Source: Annona cherimola (lineage: Eukaryota > Streptophyta > Magnoliopsida > Magnoliales > Annonaceae). From it: DNA of 64,000 nt. Shown here piece by piece: positions 23,787 through 34,200 of this stretch. The DNA lies in the NCBI GenBank assembly GCA_030490835.1, contig CM059972.1, positions 48,773,452 to 48,837,451 of the forward strand. The letters run 5' to 3'. The stretch's first letter is position 1. Each line of letters starts with the position of its first letter. The position numbers were made by a program, and so were the translations under genes. The notes beneath the pieces are model-generated. The model ran no database searches. It was not told the origin of the DNA and was given only the letters and a program-made list of their open reading frames with translations.

Positions 23787-24965
23787 GTTGTTGAAGAATC
23801 CATACACGTTGTATTTGATGAAATTAACCAAACTCCGAGAAAGGAGGATGAACTGAGTGATGCAGATGAAACAAAAGGCAAAGAACAATCAAAGGAACTC
23901 GAGCTCAAGCCAGAAAATCTCATGGAGGAAGAGGTAAGTGAAGGTAATGATTCTTACAAACCCCCAACTGATTTGAAGTTCAAAAATGCTCATCCAATTG
24001 AACAAGTTATTGGAAATATATATGAAGGAGTGAAAACTAGAAGATCAAAACAAAACGTTTATGGTCAATATGCCTTTGTATCTAAAATTGAACCAAATAC
24101 CATTGAACAAGCTCTCAGTGATGAACATTGGATTATTGCAATGCAAGAAGAGCTAAACCAATTCGAAAGGAACAATGTATGGCATTTAGTTCCTAGACCA
24201 AATAATCACACTATCATAGGTACTAAATGGATATTTAGGAACAAATTAGATGAAAGCGGACTCGTAATTAGAAAAAAGGCAAGATTAGTAGCCAAAGGGT
24301 ATTCCCAAGAAGAAGGAATTGATTTTGAAGAATCATATGCACCCGTGGCTAGATTAGAAGCCATACATATTTTACTAGCATTTGCTTCTCATATGAATTT
24401 CAAATTGTTTCAAATGGATGTAAAAAGTGCATTTTTGAATGGCTATCTGAATGAAGAAGTATATGTTGAACAACCCCCTGGCTTTGGAGAAAAGAATCAA
24501 TCAAAGTATGTCTATAAATTGACCAAAGCATTATATGGACTAAAACAAGCTCCAAGAGCTTGGTATGAAAGATTGAATAAATTTTTGATTGACCATGAGT
24601 TTCAAAAGGGGAAAGTAGACACTACTCTGTTCATTAAATATAAAAATAAAAACATTTTAATTGTGCAGATTTATGTTGATGACATAATATTTGGTGCTAC
24701 TGACGAAAAACTTTGTCAAGAGTTTTCTAAGATAATGCAGAGCGAATTCGAAATGACTATGATGGGAGAATTAAATTTCTTCCTTGGACTGCAAATCAAG
24801 CAACAAAGTGAAGGAATATTTCTAAATCAGTCCAAATACGCCAGAGAGATGCTCAAGAAGTTTGGAATGCAAAATAGCAAAGGAGCAAACACTCCAATGA
24901 GCTCTACAATCAAGATCGATGCGGACGAAAATGGTAAAAGTATCAAACACTTTATAGAAGCATGA
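23787..24965 (+). pseudogene. pol: S1 pol, reverse transcriptase segment
   Basis: It continues in the protease-integrase frame after the nonsense codon. RT blocks are all visible: [44 protein letters not shown] with the first catalytic Asp, [12 protein letters not shown], and YVDDIIFG with the Asp pair. Then [12 protein letters not shown] and the connection [13 protein letters not shown]. The frame ends in FIEA and TGA at 24963-24965, because a one-base change just upstream (about 24940-24955) shifts the frame relative to the YRS-IGSL.YL block. Enzyme residues are intact, so the damage is limited to the stop and the shift. Confidence 0.9.
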
Positions 24966-25612
24966 TAGGATCCTTGCAATACTTAACTGCTTCTAGACCC
25001 GATATCCTATTTAGTGTTTGTATGTGCTCTAGATTCCAAGCATGTCCAAAAGAATCACATCTACTTGCTGTAAAAAGAATTTTTAAATATTTGTTAAAAA
25101 CTACAAATCTTGGACTATGGTATCCAAAGGGGTCAACCTTTGATCTAATCGGCTATTCGGATGCAGACTTTGTCGGATATAAAGTAGATAGAAAAAGTAC
25201 CAGTGGAACTTGTCAATTTCTTGGACATATGCTAGTTTTATGGCATTTAAGAAAACAAACAAGTGTTGCACTATCTACTGCGGAAGCCGAATACATAGCC
25301 GCCGGTAGTTGTTGTGCCCAATTACTTTGGATGAAACAACAGTTGAAAGACTATGGTATTGATTATGTTGATATTCCTATTAGATGTGATAATACAAGTG
25401 CAATTTGTTTGACTAAAAATCCTGTATTGCATTCTAGAACCAAACATATTGATGTGAGACATCATTTTATTCGTGAACATGTTGAAAATCATGATGTGTG
25501 CTTAGAATATGTGAAAACAGAGGATCAAATTGCTGATATCTTTACCAAACCTCTAGCTAAAGAATCATTTTACAAGATTAGGTATGATATGGGGATGATA
25601 GAGCTAAATTAG
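24962..25612 (+). pseudogene. pol: S1 pol, RNase H segment
   Basis: 216 codons in a different frame from RT, overlapping its TGA. It starts at the IGSLQYLTASRPDI block typical of the RT-RNase H junction. The RNase H domain has GYSDADFVG (first Asp), STAEAEYIA (Glu), RCDNTSAI (Asp) and DIFTKPL (last Asp). It degrades the RNA strand during cDNA synthesis. It ends at TAA 25610-25612, followed by the GTCGAC repeat cluster and ORF3. Confidence 0.9.
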
Positions 25613-25654
25613 GAAAAATTAAAACAAGAAATCAAAATTTGAAAAAGGCAAACT

Positions 25655-25825
25655 GATGAGTCAAGTCGACTCCGCCAAGTCGACTTGGGAAAGTGAAGTC
25701 GACTCCGCTTCGACAGCAAAGTCGACTCCACGGGGTCGAAGTCGACTCCGCACTATGTGCGAAGTCGACTCCAGGGAACCGAAGTCGACTTCGCCTAGGG
25801 CAAAGTCGACTCCGCGCACGACGTT
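25655..25825. repeat. GTCGAC palindrome cluster between pol and ORF3
   Basis: Eight AAGTCGACTCC or AAGTCGACTT(C/G) units occur in about 150 bp, the same core that repeats ten times in each S1 LTR. Any peptide read here is repetitive (VDS/SRLR) and not credible. Confidence 0.85.
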
Positions 25826-25834
25826 TCGCATTCG

Positions 25835-26134
25835 GCCGACTCTCCTCTCTATTTCTTCTCTTCTCTTTCTTTTCTTCCTCATTTCCCTCCAACCTTTCCA
25901 TTTCCTTTCTTTTTCCCTTTCTCCCTCTCCGGCGACAGCCTTTTCTCCGGCGATTTCTCCCTTGTCTCCAGCAAATCGTCACACACACTATCTCTCTTTC
26001 ACTCCCTTTCATTCTCTTTATCTCTCACTCCCTCAGTTTCCTTTTCTTTCTCTTTCTCTTCCACACTATCTCTCAAACTCTCTCTCTCTCTCTCACTCGC
26101 ATTCCCTCTCAGATCCATAAAGTCCAAACTCCAA
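25835..26134 (+). promoter_or_regulatory. Pyrimidine-rich leader of ORF3
   Basis: About 300 bp of CT-rich sequence ends in (CT)n repeats just before the ORF3 ATG, like the CT-rich 5' UTRs of plant genes. It may belong to a separate or spliced ORF3 transcript. The overlapping ORFs are CT-repeat artefacts (Leu/Ser/Phe-rich). Confidence 0.4.
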
Positions 26135-27730
26135 ATGGCACCAAAGAAAGCCGTATCAAAACCATACCCCAAACGGGTTCCCACACAACCACAACCTTCA
26201 TCTCAACCAAAAGAAGTTCCTAGAAGAACTAGGACTCCATCGAAAAGAGCCAGAGAGGAACCATCAACTTCGACGGGTAAACGGGTTCTATTCCAAACCT
26301 CCACTCAATCATCTGATCAAGCACCCAGGTCGGAAAATCAACAACAAACCTCACAGAGCACACAATCCGGGACAAGCAGAAGGGGCACTGCAACTGGGAA
26401 AGCCCAAGTATTGAAGATGCCCACTACCTACTTCAAAACCGAGCTCCAACATAGCCGTTTCTACAAAAAGTTCTACGAACGGAAGGTATTCATACCCAAG
26501 ATTATAGATTTCAATTTCTTGAAAGAATATGGATCCGACATAGAAGATCTATTGGATTTTCAAGGATGGACAAATTTGCTAAAGGAGGACGAAAGGGTCT
26601 ATCCAGATCTTACTCGAATGTTTTATTATCTATGGGATGAAGAATACTTTGGAACCTTCGTCAAAGGAGTAGAAATAGATATTGGAATCGGGATAATTTC
26701 AGGTCCGACTGACATAATGAGTCATTTGGGACACATACTTGAAGTCCCGTATGAGGATGAGCCTATTCCAGAAGACCTCACTTTGGATCAAATGTATAAT
26801 CAGCTCACCCGGAGCAACAAGTACCATCCGGGAATCAAATTCCTTCGGTACATGGATCTTTCACCCAGGCTACGAGTGCTCCGACTTCTCATTGCCCACT
26901 GCATCTACCCAAAGGGCGGTGGAAGAAACCAATTAAATCCACAAGAAGCAGGGATACTATGGAAAGTGGCCAACAGGGTCAGGGTGAGCTTACCAAAACT
27001 ATTTCTTGAAGCCTTGGCATCTCGAAAGGATAACCCACGAGGAGTCCTCCCTTATGGCACGTGGATCACAAAGATCCTTGAATTCTTCAAAGTGGATATT
27101 GAAGGCGAGCCTTTCGAAGTGCTCAAATCCACAAATGCCATAAATAAAGCTCTCATACAAAGAATGAAGATCAATCTGCTTGAACTAAGACATGAAGCTT
27201 CAGAAGAAGAGCAAGAAGACAATGCACAAGCTGAGGGGGAGCAACCTCCCGCGGCACCACCTGCTCAAGAGGAGCCAGCATCTCCCATATCTCATGGATC
27301 CTATTCTCCACAAAGGTCCGCTGCAAGAGAACAGGTGCCTCCAACCTCTTCTGAGGAGGTCACCCTAAAGGATTTAAAAGATGAAATTGTTGCTATGAGG
27401 GCAGAAATGGGTTATCAAGAAGACCGGATGACAAGTCTTATCACCGGCGTTCACAATGCCCTCGAGGATATGCACTCCCGGCAAGACAGAATTGAGCGGG
27501 AAATGCGGACTATCCGCTATCATCTTGCCTCAGGCCGACATAAGAAGAAACCCATGCCTGAACTCGATCCTTACGAATCAGGATCAGTTCATAAAGAAGC
27601 AACTCCAGATCACGCTTCTCTTGTTTACTCATCGGCCCATCATTGTCCTCTCGAACCAATCTTATATCCGATCTCTCAATTTCAATTCACAAAATCATTA
27701 AGAGTTGATCGATTTTTGATAGATTTTTGA
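26135..27730 (+). CDS. S1 ORF3, in the env-like position of Sireviruses
   Basis: 531 codons with ATG in a good context (CAAATGGCA), stop at 27728-27730. Residues 1-95 are basic and Ser/Thr/Pro/Gln-rich (KRAREEP near 37). About 105-335 form a folded domain with FYERKVFIPKIIDF, DFQGWTNLL, VYPDLTRMFYYL, VKGVEIDI and LRVLRLLIAHCIYPKGGG. This pattern recalls the 'putative plant transposon protein' family (Pfam PF20167) as I remember it. About 355-405 is acidic/Pro-rich; about 410-462 looks like a coiled coil. I see no signal peptide or clear transmembrane segment, so an envelope role is not supported. Function unknown. It is fully open despite the damaged pol next door. Confidence 0.8.
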   Translation: MAPKKAVSKPYPKRVPTQPQPSSQPKEVPRRTRTPSKRAREEPSTSTGKRVLFQTSTQSSDQAPRSENQQQTSQSTQSGTSRRGTATGKAQVLKMPTTYFKTELQHSRFYKKFYERKVFIPKIIDFNFLKEYGSDIEDLLDFQGWTNLLKEDERVYPDLTRMFYYLWDEEYFGTFVKGVEIDIGIGIISGPTDIMSHLGHILEVPYEDEPIPEDLTLDQMYNQLTRSNKYHPGIKFLRYMDLSPRLRVLRLLIAHCIYPKGGGRNQLNPQEAGILWKVANRVRVSLPKLFLEALASRKDNPRGVLPYGTWITKILEFFKVDIEGEPFEVLKSTNAINKALIQRMKINLLELRHEASEEEQEDNAQAEGEQPPAAPPAQEEPASPISHGSYSPQRSAAREQVPPTSSEEVTLKDLKDEIVAMRAEMGYQEDRMTSLITGVHNALEDMHSRQDRIEREMRTIRYHLASGRHKKKPMPELDPYESGSVHKEATPDHASLVYSSAHHCPLEPILYPISQFQFTKSLRVDRFLIDF

Positions 27731-27739
27731 TAGTTTGAC

Positions 27740-27754
27740 AAAAAGGGGGAGATA
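27740..27754 (+). other. Internal polypurine tract copy
   Basis: CAAAAAGGGGGAGAT, the same as the tract touching the 3' LTR, about 340 bp further upstream. S2 has the same two-tract layout (minus strand, near 49036 and 48866). Confidence 0.7.
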
Positions 27755-28080
27755 GAATAGGTGAGTTGAGTAAAATTTTCTTTTGGGTTGGGTAGTTTTG
27801 TATCTAGGTTTCATTTTTGTTTTGTATTGCATTTTGTAAAAATGAAACTTGATATATATATATGCTTTTGATGAATGTTATGTTTGCTTAATATGTTATG
27901 CTTGATTAATAAAGTATTCAACATGATTTGCTTGAAAGGTATCCAATATGCCAAAATGATATAATGGTTGAAATTTCAAAAAGCTCTGACCTATAAGACA
28001 AATGCTCTGTTTTTCAAAAGACATATGAACATGATTAATGCTTGAAAGGTATCAACTCAAATGAAGTTTTGTCAATCATC
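27755..28080 (+). other. S1 3' untranslated interior
   Basis: AT-rich, without ORFs, between the two purine tracts. It contains CTTGAAAGGTAT twice and ends GTCAATCATC, which S2 shares in its corresponding part. No gene seen. Confidence 0.6.
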
Positions 28081-28094
28081 AAAAAGGGGGAGAT
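28081..28094 (+). other. S1 polypurine tract
   Basis: AAAAAGGGGGAGAT directly abuts the 3' LTR, the expected primer site for plus-strand cDNA synthesis. Confidence 0.9.
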
Positions 28095-29798
28095 TGTTGG
28101 AAACAATGTTTAAAACAATAAAAATTGACCAAATCTTGAGTTTTGATGATTAACAAGAACTAATTTTGAGTATATAAAAGGTACTAATGTGTTTGCTAAA
28201 TGTTTAAGGAAAGCAAAGAGGTCAAGTCGATCTCCAAGTCGACTTGGACTTCGACTTGGGTGAAGTCGATCCCAAAGTCGACTCAAATATCGACTTGAGA
28301 ATGAATCCCAAAAGGCAACAGGTGAAGTCGCAGGTCAAGTCGACTCCACTTGCGACTTGGGAAGTCAAGTCGCAGACGAAGTCGACTCCAGCATCGACTT
28401 GGAGTATCCAGAGTTGAAAAGTGGAAACGAACATAACGAAGTCGCAAACGAAGTCGACTCCAGGTGCGACTTGGGTGAAGTCGCAGGCCAGGTCGACTCC
28501 ATCCACGACTTGAGATGTTCAAACTTCAAAGATGCAGTTTTCAAGCTATTCAAGAGGATTTATCACTCAAGTCCAAGGAATCAAGATGAAAAACAAATGA
28601 GTCAAATTCAAAGTCAAGATTCATGTTCTACATCAAATCAAGTCTATCAAGCTCAAAGACAAAGATACAAGTATGATTCAAACAATGTCTATCAAGACTA
28701 CATAAGTCAAATATGCATGATCATCTAAGCAAGAATCAAGCTTTCCCAAGACTCATAAGAATCAAGCCAATCCAAGATAGAAGAACACAACTTGAAGATC
28801 AAAGCAGGTTCAGCAAAACCCGAGCCAAGTCGCAGGCCAAGTCGACTTCAGGATCGACTTGGGTCGAAGTCTGAAGTCAAGTCGACCAAGCCTAAGACTT
28901 GGGAATCCGAAGAACTGGAGTCGCAGACGAAGTCGACTCCAGATGCGACTTGGGTAGCCAAGTCGCATCCCAAGTCGACTCCACCTTCGACTTGGGTATA
29001 ACGTTCAAATTTTCGAACGTTGGAGCTCATTTATTGCGCGTCAACAACCTCCACAACGTTCATATTTTTCTCCCTCTATAAGAGGACCCTCAAATGAACG
29101 TGAAAACACAACAAGATAACACAAGACACTACTACAAAGTTCAAAGAGAGAAAAGAAGTAAAAGAAAGGTTTCCTATTTGCTTTTCTCCATTGTTGAGTG
29201 GTCCGTATACATTCTAAGGAAGAAGAAAGCTTCAAGTTGCTAGCGCCTTCATCAATATTCATCCAAAGCTGCTTCTACAACTTCTTCCTCATGCTAAATC
29301 TGCCTACACAAATCTGTAAAGTGTAGTTTCATTTATTTCATTGTCTTGTTGTATAAATCTTGATTTAGCTTGGGTAGCTAAGATCAAGTATATGCAAAGT
29401 AGGGTGTGATTGGAGTGAGACTCATCACCTACTTGTGCAGTGAGTTGTATATGCCCCCTAGAGCTAGAATCTAGAAGAGAGCAAGTGGCTCTAGTTGTAT
29501 ATGCCCCCTAAGCTGGAATCTAGAAGAGAGCGGTGACTCTAAGTGTATTCGTGGAATACATAGTGGAACCCAAGTCACAACAGAGTGTGAGCTTGGAAGA
29601 GTGGAGTAGGGAAGGTTTGCCCGAACCACTATAAATCTTGTGTTATATTTCTTTTTACTGTTTTATCTTTATTGCTCTCTAGCTCTTTTCAAAAGGGGAT
29701 TAATTACTCAAGGGGTTAAGTCTTTATTTACCAAAGATTTTTAAAGAACCCAATTCACCCCTCCCCTCTTGGGTTTTGCCACTAACTCAGGACCAACA
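28095..29798 (+). repeat. S1 3' LTR
   Basis: 1704 bp, TGTTGGAAAC to GGACCAACA, and nearly identical to the 5' LTR. Differences seen by eye are about ten substitutions (for example in GAAAG(C)AAAG and in the AACTC(A)GG end) plus two one-base deletions. The TATA box is at 29077-29085. TATTT follows immediately as target duplication. Confidence 0.95.
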
Positions 29799-30231
29799 TA
29801 TTTTTCCATAAGGTCTGTAAATTTAAACAATTATACTTAGTATAATTCAGAATTTTGAAATTCCGTCTCGAAATATTTGTAAAAATTTATTTTCATAGCT
29901 AATCTTTGTGGGATCATAAATTCCCCTCCATTTTCTTATAAATTCCAAATATAACCTTTGTAAATTCCAATTAAGTCCCCTTTTTGTCTCCACTCTTGTC
30001 AAAATTACCAATCAATCATCTTTTCTAAATTTACAATTTAATCTTACTTTGTAAAATTGTAATTTGGTCTTTTCGTGATTATTGCTAATCCCACTTCGCT
30101 TAATTATTTTTCCACTAATTTTCATTTCCCATATGGGTTACACTTGAGCCCTTCATTTTATGAGATTTTCGATTTTATCCTTAGACTATTTCAAGTTATA
30201 TTTATTAAGCTTAAAAATTTGGGGTTTCACA

Positions 30232-30884
30232 CATATCAACAGAAAGAATTTTTTGAGCCCGTCGACATGAAAACTAGGTTTGCTTAGTTGATATCATTTT
30301 CAATATCAAAATCCACTATTTTTGCATATTTTGGGATAGTTGAAGTTCTACGCAATTTTTTTATTGCTTTTAGTGAATCACCTAGTTTATTACTTTAAGT
30401 AAAAGGTGTGCAAGTGAGTGGTTTGCATTTTTCATATATTCGTGAGCATGTGGATGTGCTGCTTGTGGGTAACGTTTTGGTTTAAGCTGTTCCATTATTT
30501 TGTTGTGGCTAAGAGTTTAAAGTAGTGGAGGAGGAGTTTATGGACTGCACTTGTGGTATCAATAATATGGCTTCAAACTTGAGTTGGATTGTTTGAGAAG
30601 AGCTTTTATGGAATATATTTTGGATGTAGAATCCTAGAAATTTGAGCTTGCAGTGCACTTTTCAATATTGTGCTGCTTGATTTCTTCCTTCTTCTTATTT
30701 GTGACATCGCTCTCAACTGAGCTCTCTTGTCATACACTATCCTTATCAGCAAGTTATTTGATGTTGGACGCCTCATTTATCATCATGTATTAAGTATTGC
30801 AAAGGCAACCAATGCACATTTTTTATCAGTAGAGGAAGAAGAAGGATAAGAGAGCGATGGAGATAATGAGCATCCTTTCCATCT
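30232..30884 (+). other. A1 non-coding interior, part 2
   Basis: It resumes A1 after T1; CATAT at 30232-30236 is the duplicated target. It is AT-rich with no credible ORF. It ends CATCT, which is the T2 target site. Confidence 0.5.
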
Positions 30885-31235
30885 TGTGGCGCCCCGAACC
30901 GGGGTGCCTAGAAACCTTACTCAAGGACCGTTTTTGATTGGTAAACGTGATTCAGGATTGTTGCCCGGATCACACGGTGGGTTCTTAATTGGATCTCGTC
31001 CAAAAAAAAAATTTTCATTTCTTTTATCCATCATCATTTCATGTCTTTGCATTCCACACCATTCATCTTATAAGCGACAATACACTTGCAATCAATTGTA
31101 CATGTCATTCATAACATATTAACTTGTCTCTTTTACATTAAAGGTCCTCTTGACCTAACATGTCTTTTTCATTCCATGTCAATAATAAGGATCCATCAAC
31201 TCTTAGCATGCAAGCACTTATCTTTTTAGGCATTC

Positions 31236-34200
31236 CGTGGCACCCCGAACCGAGACGTCACTTCCTTACCTCAAGTTCCTATCGATTGGTAAATGTGAAT
31301 CAGGATTGTTGCCCTGATCACGCTGTGGGTTCTTAATTAGAATACGTCCAAATTTTTTTTCGTTTATTCATCTGTCATCATTCATAATCTTGACATAACA
31401 ATCATCACACATTGTGACATTTCACTTGTAATAAAATTCATCATTTCATTCATAGCATATTTACATGCCTATCATTATGCACTCAATCATTGTACACATC
31501 ATAATTGCATACATTCATTCATTGACTCACATGGAACTTAGAATTCTAACTAAGTTCATATACACAAACACATAACATCTTTTCATGCCTTTCTACAGTG
31601 AAAGTTTCCTTGACTTAAGCATCACATTTTACATCCATACATTCAATCTTTGAATCATATAGAACTTAAAATTCTAATTAAGTTCACATATACATTAGCT
31701 TACCTTATCACATTCATGCTTTTCTATTCCTGATAGCCCACGGGCTATCATCAAGTACCTTTCTTCACGTCTTAGGTTCGCAACCTTCTGAGTTTCCTCG
31801 GTATCTGTCTAAGGGTTGGGAAAACAAAACATGAGTGACAACTCAGTAAGCAAGCATTTTATCTTTAGGGCAAGGCTTCCTTGAAAACCTTTTTCATAAA
31901 CATCGGGAATACCTTTTTTTTTCCTGAGGACATGTATATGTCCTGAAATATCATCATGAAATCTTTTTCATTAAGCATTCATTCATAAAACCAGTTACAA
32001 GCCACGTGTAGGCCTGTTAAGGAAAAACATACACATTTTACCTTCTTTGATGGAATCCCTTTAATTCTTATATGAACATTTTCAATGTTCATAGACATTA
32101 CATGAAATCATCGTTTGTCGGTAGACGTTTTACGTCCAAAACATTTTTCTTATAAATCCTTAGGCAAAGGAGACATCTCATGTCTCAAAACATCATTAAC
32201 ATAAACCATCATAAAAATCCTTTAGCCAAGAGACATTTTATGTCTCAAAACATTTTTCGTATAGCTTTCTTTGGCAATAGACATTCATATATCCTAAAAC
32301 ACTTTTTATTCCCAACACATTAACATTGGACATTTTCATGTCCATAAACCCTTATCATTTAGGTTCTTTAGAAAAGGACATTCTTATGTCCAATCCAAGT
32401 TTCACATAAATCTTTTCCATAATCCCCATCTTGGGGCTTATTTATAGCAAACAAGCTAAATAAAATAAATAAATCATTTTCATAAATGCATTTGCATAAA
32501 AACATTTCCTTTTATTCTCATTATTTACACTTTTGTGTAAATCACCCTCTCTTTTAAGGTAACTTATGCATATTAGTTCATAAAAATCCCTTTTAGGACA
32601 ACTTTTTGTATAAATGTTTTTTTTATCCCAATCTTTAGGCTTTTGAAAAGCAAAATGTATGCAAATGCATTTCTTCCCATCCAGTAGTGACACTTAGCAA
32701 GTGCTCATGCTACCTTTTGGAATAGAATCCTTAACAACATGATAGCCCAACGGATGTTTATATATTCTACTCCCATCTCAAGGAGGGTGCCGCTGGCACT
32801 CCTGTCATCCCTTAGCGACTTGGCCTTATGTATAGTGGGCCCCGGTCATCCCAACCGTGCTCTACAACTTGCCTATTACTTGTACTGGTGCACCGTACGT
32901 TATTATGACAGACCACAGTCCGTTTGATTTAAAGAACCACAGATCACAGTCCATGTCCTTCTAAACCGGGATCACAGACCGCAACCTGCATCCATATGCA
33001 CAAAAATCTTAGACCGAAGTCTATATTTAAGAATAATTTTCAAAAACACATCATAGACCGCAGTCCGTGTCAACTTGTAAGCGAGCCACCCACTTTAACA
33101 AGTTGTTATTTGAAATTCAGTTTTAAGATGACCTTCCTTAAGTTCCTTTAGAAACGTTTTGAGTAAAATATTTTGATAAACATTTGAAATGTTTGAGAAA
33201 CAATACATCTTAAAATCCTTTTAATAAAATAATTTCAAATCCTTTGGATTTTCATAAATAAATCATATTTTTCTCTAATATTTGCTTGGTTTCCATTTCA
33301 GGACCTTTTGTTTACAAAAATTATGCAATTATGCTATCCCCTTGTCCATAACCTAAAAATTTAATAATTATCCACATATCAATCATTTTTAAATAAAGGG
33401 AAATTGCACAGTCTTTTGCATGATATTAAGTAACCTGAAATCAAACCAATTTATGAAATCAATCATAGGAGGTTGGTCATTCATAAATCCCTTTTTAACA
33501 CATCCGTATAAACATTTTTAACATAGATTTCCTTGTCTAAAGGAAATCAAAACTTTTCGAACATCATTTCAATACATATGGACTATGTCCAAAACATCAT
33601 TTATTATTTAATTATCTTGACCTAGCAAAACGAATCTTTTTCATCATTGTTTATCACGAGTTATTATAGAAATAACTCAAAACTCATTTACAAACAATAT
33701 TTTGTGAAAAAGGATAAAATTTCTTTTTTCTTATAAAATGCTGTTGAACAATATCATATAGAACTTGCTTGCTTAAAAGCAAATTCTTAAAACCATCGGT
33801 ATCAAACATGAAATCCTTAGAAAACATTACCATGGAGAACTTGCTTAGTCATAAGCAAAATTTCTCAATTCCATTGACATGATGCATTCCCATCCTTGGC
33901 AACACTTAGGATAAATTATTTATCTTAAGAAGTGTCGCTTGCTTCCCATGAAGCAAACCTTAAAACTTTTCATTAAAGTCATCATTTTTCAAAATTATGG
34001 GTTTGCATTAAAGCCGTCATATTCAAAACTTGTGCTTGTCCATTCAATAAAACATAAACATAAACATTTCAAATACAAACAAAAACATTTCAATCATATC
34101 AATCCCATGGAAAGAAAATGGCATTTTAGAAAGTTCGCTTGCTTACCTGAGATCGCTATAATCCCTTTTTCCTTCCATTCTTTTCCTTGCCTATACGCAT

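Larger units (their letters stand above)
18975..29798 (+). mobile_element. S1: complete Sirevirus-type Ty1/copia retrotransposon
   Basis: The order is 5' LTR (18975-20680), Met-tRNA primer site (20683-20694), gag, pol (protease, integrase, RT, RNase H: copia order), a third ORF (26135-27730), two AAAAGGGGGAGAT tracts, and 3' LTR (28095-29798). Flanks are TATTT on both sides (18970-18974, 29799-29803). The 10.8 kb size, 1.7 kb LTRs, two-knuckle gag, extra ORF after pol and repeated purine tracts fit Sireviruses (SIRE1/Maximus-like). By eye the LTRs differ by about ten substitutions and two single-base indels (about 0.6%), so the insertion is young. Pol is nevertheless broken by a nonsense codon and a frameshift. 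Confidence 0.95.
14461..30231 (-). mobile_element. T1: solo T-family LTR, interrupted by S1 and a MITE
   Basis: The termini are TGTGGCACCC (14461) and GGGTTTCACA (30231), and identical CATAT lies at 14456-14460 and 30232-30236. Without S1 and its duplicated target the LTR is about 4.9 kb. It has the full set of T landmarks (stem-loop 14530-14547, GGCGCCGCCGGC near 15100, GGCCATCCTTAAATA near 15305, GCTTGCTTACCTGCG near 15388). There is one LTR only and no internal region, so it is a solo LTR left by recombination. A minus-strand TATAAAAAG at 17611-17619 fits minus-strand transcription. None of its ORFs looks coding. Confidence 0.85.

Noticed and set aside
25632..26223. ORFs of 120-180 codons around 25632-26223
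   Set aside because: They run through the GTCGAC cluster and CT repeats, are low complexity, and overlap the ORF3 start.
26135..27730. Calling S1 ORF3 an envelope glycoprotein
   Set aside because: Position fits, but no signal peptide or membrane anchor can be seen.
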